From an uncultured Collinsella sp. (GTDB lineage Bacteria > Actinomycetota > Coriobacteriia > Coriobacteriales > Coriobacteriaceae): DNA of 28,561 nucleotides. Of the stretch, positions 7,923 through 14,756 are shown one piece after another; positions within the stretch are counted from its first letter, which is position 1; every line of letters begins with the position of its first letter. Under the pieces are notes generated by a model. The model worked only from the letters and a program-made list of their open reading frames with translations. It searched no databases and had not been told where the DNA came from. The translations under genes and the position numbers were made by a program. The DNA lies in contig UQHQ01000026.1 of NCBI GenBank assembly GCA_900540945.1, positions 1 through 28,561 on the forward strand, in the 5' to 3' direction.

Positions 7923-9938
7923 ATGACCGAGCAGCTCAAGAAGCAGGGCGGCCTTGTCGCTGCCGCCGCTGCGGACGCTGCCGATAAAACGGTCGACCAG
8001 GCTGCCGTAGCACCCGAGCTGGATGAGGCCGCCAAGGCTGCAGCCGCGCGCGAGGCTCGCCGCCAGGCGCTCTATGAGGAAAATGAGCGCGCGGAGGATG
8101 AGCGCGCCCGAGCCGAGGCGGAACGCATGCGCGATGTGGACGACGAAGACGAGGGCGAGACGCCTCGAGATACCTGGGCGACGGTGCGCCGCCTGTGGAG
8201 CGAGGCTGCCGGCGACCATTGGCGCTTCTATATCGTGTTCGCGAGCATTGTGTTCTATGCCATCTTTAACACCGCTGCGCCGGCATATAGCGCCCGCGTG
8301 ATCGATGAGCTGTGGAGCCACATTCAGGTGGCGTTTGCCAACGACACCACCTTCAACATCACCTGGGAGAACTGCGGCAGGACCATCTTCATCTACTTTA
8401 TGATTTGGACCGCCGCTGCCTCGTTCTACGCGCTCCAGAGCTTTTTGATGTCGAGCGTGGCCGAACGCCTCAACCTGCGCCTACGCAACCGCATCGCACA
8501 AAAGCTCAACCGTCTGCCGCTTGCCTTCTTTGACGCGCATCGTCCCGGCGAGGTCGTCAGCCGTGCGACCAACGACCTGGACAAGATGTCCGAGAGCATG
8601 CAGCGTGGCTTGCTGCAGCTTCTGGTGTCGATCGGTACCGTGGTGGGCGCCGTGAGCGTGATGTTCGTGTTTAGCGTGCCGCTCACGCTCGTCTTTTTGT
8701 TCTTTACGGCGTTGTCGCTGTTGGTGACCAAGGTGGTCTCGCGCCGCACGCATGACGTAACCGGTGAGCGCCAGGAGTGGGTGTCAAGGATTACGAGCGC
8801 GGTTGAGGAAGGCTACTCGGGCCGTCTGGTGATTCGCGCGTTTAACCGCGAGCGCCAAAGTTCTGCCGAGGTACACCAGGCCTCGGGCGAGCTGGCACGC
8901 GTGAGTGCCAAGGCCGACTTCATGATTAACGCCGTCGGCCCCGCGGTGCGCTTTATCGGCCGCCTGGCACAGATCGTGATTGCGATTGTGGGCTGCAGTA
9001 TGCTGGTTGCCGGCCACATGACCGTCGGCGTGTTCCAGGCGTTCTTCCAGTTTATCTACGAGGCATCTGAGCCCATGACGCAGCTGTCGTTTACCTTCAA
9101 CTCGCTGCAGAGCGCGCTGGCGAGTGTGGAGCGCGTGTTCGACCTGCTCGATGAACCCGAGATGGAGGCGGATCCGCAGCCGGGCGAGGCCGCCAGGCTG
9201 CCGGGTCGCGTTGAGGGCCGTGTCGCTTTTGAGCATGTACGCTTTGGCTACGCGCCCGACAAGCCGCTCATGCGCGACGTGTCGTTTACCGCCGAGCCGG
9301 GCCAGAAGATCGCCGTGGTGGGAACCACGGGCGCGGGCAAAACCACGCTCATCAACCTGCTCATGCGCTTCTACGAGATTGACGGCGGGCGCATTACGCT
9401 CGACGGCGTGGACACGAGCCGCATGGATCGTGGCGAGCTGCGCCAGCAGTTTGGCATGGTGTTGCAGGATGCCTGGCTGTTCGACGGAACGATTGCCGAG
9501 AATATCGCCTATGGCTGCCCCGAGGCGACGCGCGAGGAGATCGTGGCGGCCGCACGCGCCGCGCAGGTCGACTTCTTTGTGCGCACCATGCCGCAGGGCT
9601 ATGACACGCGCGTGGCCAACGATGCCGAGAGCATTAGCCAGGGTCAGCGCCAGCTGCTGACCATTGCGCGCGTGCTGCTCAACAACCCGGCGATTCTCAT
9701 CCTGGACGAGGCGACGTCGAGTGTGGACACGCGCACCGAGCTCGCCATCGGCCGCGCCATGGACGCGCTCATGCGTGGGCGTACGAGCTTTGTGATCGCG
9801 CACCGTCTGTCGACGATCGTAGATGCCGACCTGATCTTGGTCATGGATCACGGCAACATTATCGAGCAGGGTACGCATAAGGAGCTGCTGGCTGCCGAGG
9901 GTGCCTACGCCGACCTCTATCTGAGTCAGTTCGCATAA
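7923..9938 (+). CDS. ABC exporter half-transporter, catalytic subunit (pair 1)
   Basis: A 671-residue partner of the preceding gene. The first ~95 residues are an extra cytoplasmic region, rich in Ala, Glu and Arg, that looks like a charged coiled coil followed by an acidic DDEDEGE run. Six membrane helices (~100-400) and an ATPase domain follow. Walker A is GTTGAGKTT, Walker B is AILILDEATSSVD with the catalytic Glu (~596), and the switch His is intact (IAHRLST, ~627). The signature reads SISQGQRQ instead of LSGGQ; this is expected, because it completes the partner's inactive site. The ATG at 7923 has GGGAGG at 7909-7914; a GTG at 7914 is in frame but overlaps that site. No other gene follows in the operon. 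Confidence 0.92.
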   Translation: MTEQLKKQGGLVAAAAADAADKTVDQAAVAPELDEAAKAAAAREARRQALYEENERAEDERARAEAERMRDVDDEDEGETPRDTWATVRRLWSEAAGDHWRFYIVFASIVFYAIFNTAAPAYSARVIDELWSHIQVAFANDTTFNITWENCGRTIFIYFMIWTAAASFYALQSFLMSSVAERLNLRLRNRIAQKLNRLPLAFFDAHRPGEVVSRATNDLDKMSESMQRGLLQLLVSIGTVVGAVSVMFVFSVPLTLVFLFFTALSLLVTKVVSRRTHDVTGERQEWVSRITSAVEEGYSGRLVIRAFNRERQSSAEVHQASGELARVSAKADFMINAVGPAVRFIGRLAQIVIAIVGCSMLVAGHMTVGVFQAFFQFIYEASEPMTQLSFTFNSLQSALASVERVFDLLDEPEMEADPQPGEAARLPGRVEGRVAFEHVRFGYAPDKPLMRDVSFTAEPGQKIAVVGTTGAGKTTLINLLMRFYEIDGGRITLDGVDTSRMDRGELRQQFGMVLQDAWLFDGTIAENIAYGCPEATREEIVAAARAAQVDFFVRTMPQGYDTRVANDAESISQGQRQLLTIARVLLNNPAILILDEATSSVDTRTELAIGRAMDALMRGRTSFVIAHRLSTIVDADLILVMDHGNIIEQGTHKELLAAEGAYADLYLSQFA

Positions 9939-9967
9939 TGTGACAAAGGGACAGTCCCTTTGCCACA
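9939..9967. repeat. Palindrome TGTGACAAAGGGAC-type
   Basis: Arms 9939-9952 and 9954-9967 pair over 14 bases with one mismatch around a single base. It begins at the stop codon of the ABC operon. Near-perfect palindromes of this kind, centred on GGGACxGTCCC, are familiar to me as dispersed intergenic repeats in Gram-positive genomes; I could not verify copy number from this window. It could also serve as a terminator or mRNA-stabilising hairpin. Confidence 0.55.
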
Positions 9968-9975
9968 TCGCAAAT

Positions 9976-10010
9976 AAGGCGCGCCGGGGGTGAATCCTCT
10001 GGCGCGCCTT
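9976..10010. terminator. Shared terminator between convergent genes
   Basis: A 10-bp perfect stem AAGGCGCGCC (9976-9985 with 10001-10010) is flanked by short T/A tracts on both sides. It sits between the end of the ABC operon (+) and the end of the serine acetyltransferase gene (-) and can serve both. Confidence 0.65.
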
Positions 10011-10046
10011 TGCGTTGGCGTCAATGTTGTCGGTGGTCGTCCGCCA

Positions 10047-10751
10047 CTAGCGTTCGTCCACGAGCTTGGCGATGAGGGCTTTGAGCTCGGCCACCTCTCG
10101 CTCGAGTTCCTTGACGCGGCGGGCGTTCTCGGTGATGCCCTGGCGGTTGAGCGCGGACTGCTCGGCGGCATCGTCGGGCATATACTCGCGGTGCTGCTTG
10201 GCGTCAAAGCTCTCCTCGAACACGCGGCAGCCGTTGCGCTTGATGATGCGTCCCGGCACGCCCACGACAGTGCAGTTGTCGGGCACGTCCTTGACGACAA
10301 CCGAGTTGCCGCCGATCTTGACGTTGTTGCCGATGCGAATGTTGCCGAGCACCTTGGCGCCCGTGCCCACGGTGACGTTGTTGCCCAGGGTGGGGTGGCG
10401 CTTGCCGGTCTCGTTGCCGGTGCCGCCAAGCGTGACGCCCTGGTAGAGCACGCAGTTGTCGCCCACAATGGTGGTTTCGCCGATGACGACGCCCATGGCG
10501 TGGTCGATAAAGAAATGCTTGCCGATCTGTGCAGCGGGATGAATCTCGACGCCGGTAATGTGGCGGGTGATTTGCGAGAGCACACGGGCGAGCGAGCGAT
10601 GGCCGTGTTCCCAGAGCCAGTGCTCTGGCACGTGGTTCCACTTGGCGTGCAGGCCGGGATAGGAAAGGAAGATGACCAGACCGTTTTGCGCGGCGGGGTC
10701 CTGCGCCTGGACGGTCTTGATGTCCTCGCGAATGGTATTGATAAAGCTCAC
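10047..10751 (-). CDS. cysE: Serine O-acetyltransferase
   Basis: A 234-residue enzyme that transfers acetyl from acetyl-CoA to L-serine, the first committed step of cysteine synthesis. It has the short N-terminal helical part typical of EpsC-like forms (FINTIREDIKTVQAQDPAA), then the left-handed beta-helix of hexapeptide repeats. Family marks are IHPAAQIGKHFFIDHAMGVVIGE, with the catalytic His-Asp region, and VTLGGTGNETGKRHPTLG. An unusual feature is the C-terminal ~30 residues, a predicted charged coiled coil with heptad leucines (RVKELEREVAELKALIAKLV). GTG at 10751 is preferred because GGGAGGG lies five bases upstream and the family sequence starts there; an ATG at 10826 would add 25 residues. 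Confidence 0.9.
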   Translation of the reverse strand: MSFINTIREDIKTVQAQDPAAQNGLVIFLSYPGLHAKWNHVPEHWLWEHGHRSLARVLSQITRHITGVEIHPAAQIGKHFFIDHAMGVVIGETTIVGDNCVLYQGVTLGGTGNETGKRHPTLGNNVTVGTGAKVLGNIRIGNNVKIGGNSVVVKDVPDNCTVVGVPGRIIKRNGCRVFEESFDAKQHREYMPDDAAEQSALNRQGITENARRVKELEREVAELKALIAKLVDER

Positions 10752-10974
10752 CGACCGCCCTCCCTTAGCGCCATGGCAATGCGATTCAATAAAGTATAGC
10801 GATTCGCTAGGGATTAGGAAGGACAATCTTGGCGGCTTTGCACGACAGGTGTCAGTTATGCAAACTTGCTGGTAATGGAGTCATGCTTTTGTGGGGTTGC
10901 GCACGAGGGGGCACCGCAACCGTATACTGGTCAACTTGGACGTGTCCGCGCCCACAACTGAGAGGTTTTACTTC

Positions 10975-11622
10975 ATGGGTTTCATCAATTTTATCGCCGA
11001 GCTGCTCAAAGACCCGCGCACCGCGATTGCCAGCTGGATCGCCGCCGGCCCGCTTATGGCCTACGGCTGCGTGTTCCTGATTATCTTTATCGAGACAGGC
11101 GTGGTGTTCTTCCCGTTTCTCCCTGGCGATTCGCTGCTGTTTGCTTCGGGCTTCTTTGCCCACAACGGTGGCTTTAACATCGTGGCCCTGCTGGCCACCG
11201 CATGGGTCGCAGCCATCCTGGGCGATCAGTGCAACTTTATGATCGGCCACTTCTTTGGCCGCAAGATCATCGCCTCGGGCAAGGTAAAGGCCATGACGCC
11301 CGAGCGCATCAAAAAGTCCGAGGACTTCTTGGATAAGTGGGGCCACCTGGCCATCTTCCTGGGCCGCTTCTTTCCGTTTATCCGCACCTTTGTGCCCTTT
11401 ATCGCCGGCATGGGCGGCATGCACTGGCGCAACTTCGTTGTCTTTAACGTGCTGGGCGGCATTACCTGGTCGACGGTCTTTACGCTGCTGGGCTACTTCT
11501 TTGGCGGCATTCCCTTTGTGCAGGAGCACTTTGAGCTGCTGATTATCGGCATTGTCGCCGTGTCGATCATCCCGACCGTGGTCGGCTTGGTTAAGGCTAA
11601 GCTGGGCAAAAAGAACGCATAG
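10975..11622 (+). CDS. DedA-family membrane protein
   Basis: A 215-residue polytopic protein of the DedA/SNARE-associated family. Recognisable parts are the re-entrant FIETGVVFFPFLPGDSLLF segment near residues 38-56, then the FLGRFFPFIRTFVPFIAGMGGM motif near 126-147 with its conserved Arg and Pro, and a closing pair of membrane helices. DedA proteins are linked to membrane homeostasis; some members flip undecaprenyl phosphate or phosphatidylethanolamine, so lipid-carrier recycling is the best guess. The ATG at 10975 has GAGAGG nine bases upstream. TATACT at 10923-10928 is a possible -10 box, but the matching -35 is poor. Confidence 0.88.
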   Translation: MGFINFIAELLKDPRTAIASWIAAGPLMAYGCVFLIIFIETGVVFFPFLPGDSLLFASGFFAHNGGFNIVALLATAWVAAILGDQCNFMIGHFFGRKIIASGKVKAMTPERIKKSEDFLDKWGHLAIFLGRFFPFIRTFVPFIAGMGGMHWRNFVVFNVLGGITWSTVFTLLGYFFGGIPFVQEHFELLIIGIVAVSIIPTVVGLVKAKLGKKNA

Positions 11623-11651
11623 CTCGAGCCGGCGCACAAATCGTGTCGTTG

Positions 11652-11683
11652 AGGCCCGTCACCGTTTACGGTGGCGGGCCTTT
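11652..11683 (+). terminator. Terminator after the DedA gene
   Basis: A 13-bp stem with one G-T pair (11652-11664 with 11669-11681), loop TTTA, followed by a short T-rich tract. It closes the DedA transcript before the ilvE promoter region. Confidence 0.7.
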
Positions 11684-11751
11684 ATGCTTCGGGCAAATGA
11701 AAATACTTTACTTAGTTAAAGAAAAGCGTTTTATCAGACGCGTACGGGGAG

Positions 11752-11757
11752 TACAAT
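11752..11757 (+). promoter_or_regulatory. Possible -10 box for ilvE
   Basis: TACAAT at 11752-11757 lies 17 bases after TTTTAT (11729-11734), a weak -35. If used, transcription would start near 11764, leaving a leader of about 147 bases before ilvE. Confidence 0.35.
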
Positions 11758-11764
11758 CTCCTGC

Positions 11765-11914
11765 ATGCGAATCGATGTGCCATGGGCTTTGGTGTTGCCC
11801 GCGTGTCCCGTCCGGCTCTACGCTCCGGGCGTGCGACGTTGCGACGCGGTCGGCCTCGGTCCTTGCGTGCGAGTTCGCGAGTATGCAACTGTGTATGTAA
11901 GGAGCGACATATGA
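11765..11914 (+). CDS. Possible leader ORF ahead of ilvE
   Basis: A 49-codon reading frame starts at ATG 11765, right at the predicted transcription start, and its TGA stop overlaps the ilvE start codon (ATGA). Fifteen of its codons are Val, Leu or Ile. This could be a leader peptide whose translation is coupled to ilvE. Against this, there is no well-placed ribosome site, Val-rich readings are common in GC-rich DNA, and I do not see a clear terminator/antiterminator pair. Treat as a candidate only. Confidence 0.3.
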   Translation: MRIDVPWALVLPACPVRLYAPGVRRCDAVGLGPCVRVREYATVYVRSDI

Positions 11915-12963
11915 CTGTCGAGAAGAAGGATATCGATTGGGGTAGCCTCGGCTTTGGCTACATGAAGACCGATTACAGCTACGAGGCTCATTGGAAGGAT
12001 GGCGAGTGGGACGAGGGCGGCCTGACCACCGACCACACCCTGCATGTCTCCGAGTGCGGTGGCATCTTCCATTACTGCCAGGAGGTCTTTGAGGGCCTGA
12101 AGGCCTACACCGCCGAGGACGGCAGCATCGTCTGCTTCCGTCCCGACATGAACGCCGAGCGCATGTATAACTCTGCCCAGCGCCTCGAGATGCCCCCGTT
12201 CCCCAAGGACAAGTTTGTTGAGGCCGTCAAGCAGGTCGTTTCTGCCAACGCCGCTTGGGTTCCGCCCTTCGGTTCTGGTGCGACCCTGTACGTGCGTCCG
12301 TTTATGATCGGCTCCGGTGACGTGATCGGCGTGGCTCCCGCTCCTGAGTACACGTTCCGCATTCTCGTGACCCCGGTCGGTCCGTACTTTAAGGGCGGCC
12401 TCAAGCCCGTCAAGCTGCGCGTTTCCGAGTACGACCGCGCCGCACCGCACGGCACCGGCAATATCAAGGCCGGCCTGAACTACGCCATGTCCCTCAAGCC
12501 CACGATGGAGGCCCATCGCGAGGGTTATGCCGAGAACCTGTATCTCGACTCCGAGTCCCGCACCTATGTCGAGGAGACCGGTGGCGCGAACGTTCTGTTC
12601 GTGAAGGAGAACGGCACCCTCGTCGTTCCTCAGTCGCACACCGACTCCATCCTGCCCTCCATCACCCGTCGCTCGCTCGTTCAGGTTGCCGAGGATCTGG
12701 GTATGACCGTCGATCAGCGTCCCGTCGAGTGGGCCGAGGTCAAGGCCGGTACCTTTGTGGAGTGCGGCCTGTGCGGCACCGCTGCCGTCATCTCTCCGGT
12801 GGGCGAGATCGACAACAAGGTCTACGGTGCCGATGAGACCGTGACCTTCCCGGCTGGCTACACCGAGATCGGCCCCGTGATGAAGAAGCTTCGCGAGACC
12901 CTGACGGGCATCCAGTCTGGTGCTGTCGAGGATAAGCACAACTGGGTTTACACCGTCGCATAA
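11911..12963 (+). CDS. ilvE: Branched-chain amino acid aminotransferase
   Basis: A 350-residue PLP enzyme of fold type IV that moves the amino group between glutamate and the 2-keto acids of leucine, isoleucine and valine. FHYCQEVFEGLKAY near residues 50-63 and Lys186 in GTGNIKAGLNYA, the PLP Schiff-base lysine, are diagnostic. YVEETGGANVLFV and CGLCGTAAVISPVG near the end form the phosphate- and substrate-binding loops. The length fits the ~350-residue bacterial subgroup. The ATG at 11911 follows AAGGAG with a 7-base gap. It stands alone, not in an ilv cluster, and is followed by a long inverted repeat with a terminator core. Confidence 0.95.
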   Translation: MTVEKKDIDWGSLGFGYMKTDYSYEAHWKDGEWDEGGLTTDHTLHVSECGGIFHYCQEVFEGLKAYTAEDGSIVCFRPDMNAERMYNSAQRLEMPPFPKDKFVEAVKQVVSANAAWVPPFGSGATLYVRPFMIGSGDVIGVAPAPEYTFRILVTPVGPYFKGGLKPVKLRVSEYDRAAPHGTGNIKAGLNYAMSLKPTMEAHREGYAENLYLDSESRTYVEETGGANVLFVKENGTLVVPQSHTDSILPSITRRSLVQVAEDLGMTVDQRPVEWAEVKAGTFVECGLCGTAAVISPVGEIDNKVYGADETVTFPAGYTEIGPVMKKLRETLTGIQSGAVEDKHNWVYTVA

Positions 12964-12979
12964 GCAGTCTTAGCTGTCC

Positions 12980-13104
12980 GGCCCGAGGGCAACCTTCCTT
13001 TCCGGTGCGTCCTCGGACATGAAAGAACCCCCGCTGCGCACTACGTGCGGCGGGGGTTCTTTCGTCCTGCGGAGTGCGCCGGAAAGGAAGGTTGCCCTCG
13101 GGCC
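12980..13104. repeat. Long inverted repeat with 26-bp perfect arms
   Basis: Arms 12980-13005 and 13079-13104 are perfectly complementary over 26 bases (GGCCCGAGGGCAACCTTCCT and six more). Between them sit imperfect arms and a strong terminator hairpin. It fills the ~300-base gap between the convergent ilvE and lemA genes; apart from this and the lemA terminator I see nothing else there. The same layout (long outer arms, unpaired shoulders, inner hairpin) recurs at several intergenic sites in this window. Confidence 0.75.
13021..13063. terminator. Terminator core inside the long inverted repeat
   Basis: A perfect 14-bp stem GAAAGAACCCCCGC (13021-13034 with 13050-13063) carries a further 5-bp stem CGCAC/GTGCG in its loop. 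A- and T-rich ends on the stem suit termination of ilvE, possibly in both directions. Confidence 0.75.
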
Positions 13105-13190
13105 TGCGTTATCTCGGTGCTGCCGTTACGGGCAATAATTAATCTGAATAAAGATGGTGCGCGGCCTTTTGGTCGCGCGTTGTGCGTGGA

Positions 13191-13224
13191 TAAGAAAAGG
13201 GCTCAAGGTTTGTGCCTTGGGCCC
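13191..13224 (-). terminator. Terminator of lemA
   Basis: A 10-bp stem with one mismatch (13199-13208 with 13215-13224), followed on the minus strand by TTTTCTTAT. It lies ~40 bases past the lemA stop codon. Confidence 0.75.
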
Positions 13225-13264
13225 CAAAGGGTTGATGAACTGGCTTAAGACTCGGCCGCGATTG

Positions 13265-13816
13265 TTAGAACTTGACGGTCGGTGCCTGGCGGGCGGCCTC
13301 GGCGGCCTCGAAGCCCTGGCGCTCCTTAAACTGGAAGATGCCGGCAAAGATAACAGCCGGGAACGTCTGGATGGCGTTGTTGTAGCTGAGCACGCAATCG
13401 TTGTAGCTCTGGCGTGCGTAGCTCACCTTGTTCTCGGTGTCCTCGAGCGTGGACTGGAGCTGCGTAAAGTTGGTGTTCGCCTTAAGGTCGGGGTAGGCCT
13501 CGGCCACGGCAAAGAGCTGGCGCAGCGCACCGGTCAGCACGTTGTCGGCTTCCATCTTGGCCTCGGGGGTGGTGGCGCTCACGGCGGCGTTGCGCGCGTT
13601 GACCACGGCGGCGAGCGTGTCCTGCTCGTGTTTTGCGTAGCCCTTGACGGTCTCGACCAAGTTGGGGATCAGGTCGTTGCGGCGCTGCAGCTGCGTGTCG
13701 ATGTTCTGCCAGGCGTTATCGATGCGATTGCGCTTGGTGACCATGTTGTTGTAGATGCCGGCGATGGCGCAGACGATCACAACGACAACAACGATACCGA
13801 TGATGACGGGAAGCAT
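13265..13816 (-). CDS. lemA: LemA-family membrane protein
   Basis: A 183-residue protein with one N-terminal membrane helix (LPVIIGIVVVVVIVCAIAGI) followed by an all-alpha domain. The family signature is intact: IDNAWQNIDTQLQRRNDLIPNLVETVKGYAKHE near residues 32-64, and YNDCVLSYNNAIQTFPAVIFAGIFQFK near the end. The biochemical role of LemA is not settled; it is widespread in Gram-positive bacteria and often sits beside a TPM/HtpX gene. Here it stands alone. The ATG at 13816 is preceded by GGAGAC, and its own terminator lies downstream. Confidence 0.92.
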   Translation of the reverse strand: MLPVIIGIVVVVVIVCAIAGIYNNMVTKRNRIDNAWQNIDTQLQRRNDLIPNLVETVKGYAKHEQDTLAAVVNARNAAVSATTPEAKMEADNVLTGALRQLFAVAEAYPDLKANTNFTQLQSTLEDTENKVSYARQSYNDCVLSYNNAIQTFPAVIFAGIFQFKERQGFEAAEAARQAPTVKF

Positions 13817-14027
13817 GATGTCTCCGTTTCGAATGGCAGCGGCGTTTTGCGCCTGCCGTTGTTGGTATAACGTATCTAGTATACCCGCAACCTTTGGCGG
13901 TGCCTAACTTTCCGGTAAGCGTTATGTTTCAACCAGGGAGGGGGCGCCAATATCGAACGGGCGGTACAGGTGTAAGATATGCGACAAATTAAGGAATGCT
14001 GTCTACGCCTTGAGGATGGCGATACGG

Positions 14028-14612
14028 ATGGACCTTCGCATCAAGAAAACCTATCGTGCCCTGTTCGATGCCTTTACCGAGCTTTTGGAAGAGCATCGGT
14101 TTGAGGATTTGACGGTTGCTATGCTTTGCGACCGTGCCCTGATTCGTCGCACGACGTTCTATAAGCACTTTCGCGATAAAAACGATTACTTTGCCTTTTA
14201 TATCGATGAGCTTATGACGGGCTTGCCGCAAAAACAGCCCGATGAGGCCGGCGCAGTGTCTGCCGAGGACGTGCGCGCGCTTCGACACGCGATTTTGGAC
14301 GATGCCATGGATTTGATTTTGGCGCACGAGCAGCTCATGGATAACATTTTGGCAAGCAGCATGTCGGGCATGTTGACCAACGTTATTTGCGACCGCATTG
14401 CCCGCTCCATTCGCGAGCGTGTGATGAACGTGCTTGCCGAGGATGCCCTGGCGCCCGTTTCGCTCGAGACAACATCGGAGTTTATCGCCGGTGGCATTAT
14501 TCGACTGTTCACAAATTGGTGGGAGTCGGGTCACGATCTTGAGCGTCGACCCGAGATGGCCGACGTGGTTGATGCGCTGTTTGAGCGCACCATGACGCCG
14601 GTGAATCACTAG
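14028..14612 (+). CDS. TetR/AcrR-family regulator
   Basis: A ~194-residue regulator. Residues ~28-53 (LTVAMLCDRALIRRTTFYKHF) are a textbook TetR helix-turn-helix with the YKHF recognition helix. The remainder is a helical ligand-binding and dimer domain ending in FIAGGIIRLFTNWWESG, a pattern typical of the TetR_C_8 group of putative regulators. Several in-frame starts lie close together (TTG 14010, ATG 14016, ATG 14028). The last gives the usual family N-terminus MDLRIKKTYRALFDAF and has GAGG ~12 bases upstream. The target is not evident: the neighbours are a tRNA and tadA, and the closest exporter genes are 2.8 kb away. Confidence 0.85.
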   Translation: MDLRIKKTYRALFDAFTELLEEHRFEDLTVAMLCDRALIRRTTFYKHFRDKNDYFAFYIDELMTGLPQKQPDEAGAVSAEDVRALRHAILDDAMDLILAHEQLMDNILASSMSGMLTNVICDRIARSIRERVMNVLAEDALAPVSLETTSEFIAGGIIRLFTNWWESGHDLERRPEMADVVDALFERTMTPVNH

Positions 14613-14615
14613 AAG

Positions 14616-14705
14616 TGGCGGAGAGAGGGGGATTCGAACCCCCGGAACGCTCTCGCGCTCAACGGTTTTCAAGACCGCCGCATTCAACCGCTCTGCCATC
14701 TCTCC
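14616..14705 (-). tRNA. tRNA-Ser (UGA)
   Basis: Read on the minus strand, the segment starts GGAGAGATGGCAGAGCGG and folds into a serine tRNA with a long variable arm. The anticodon loop CTTGAAA gives anticodon UGA (codon UCA and relatives). The T arm GGGGGTTCGAATCCCCC is perfect. The acceptor stem GGAGAGA/TCTCTCC is intact, and an encoded CCA end is present (14616-14618). Confidence 0.97.
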
Positions 14706-14756
14706 GTGAGTCGTAATGATAGCATCGTTTTGAATTTGCAACAGGGAAGGCGAACG

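Noticed and set aside
11683..11910. T-box or known riboswitch ahead of ilvE
   Set aside because: No T-box sequence, specifier-loop layout or terminator/antiterminator pair could be found in the leader.
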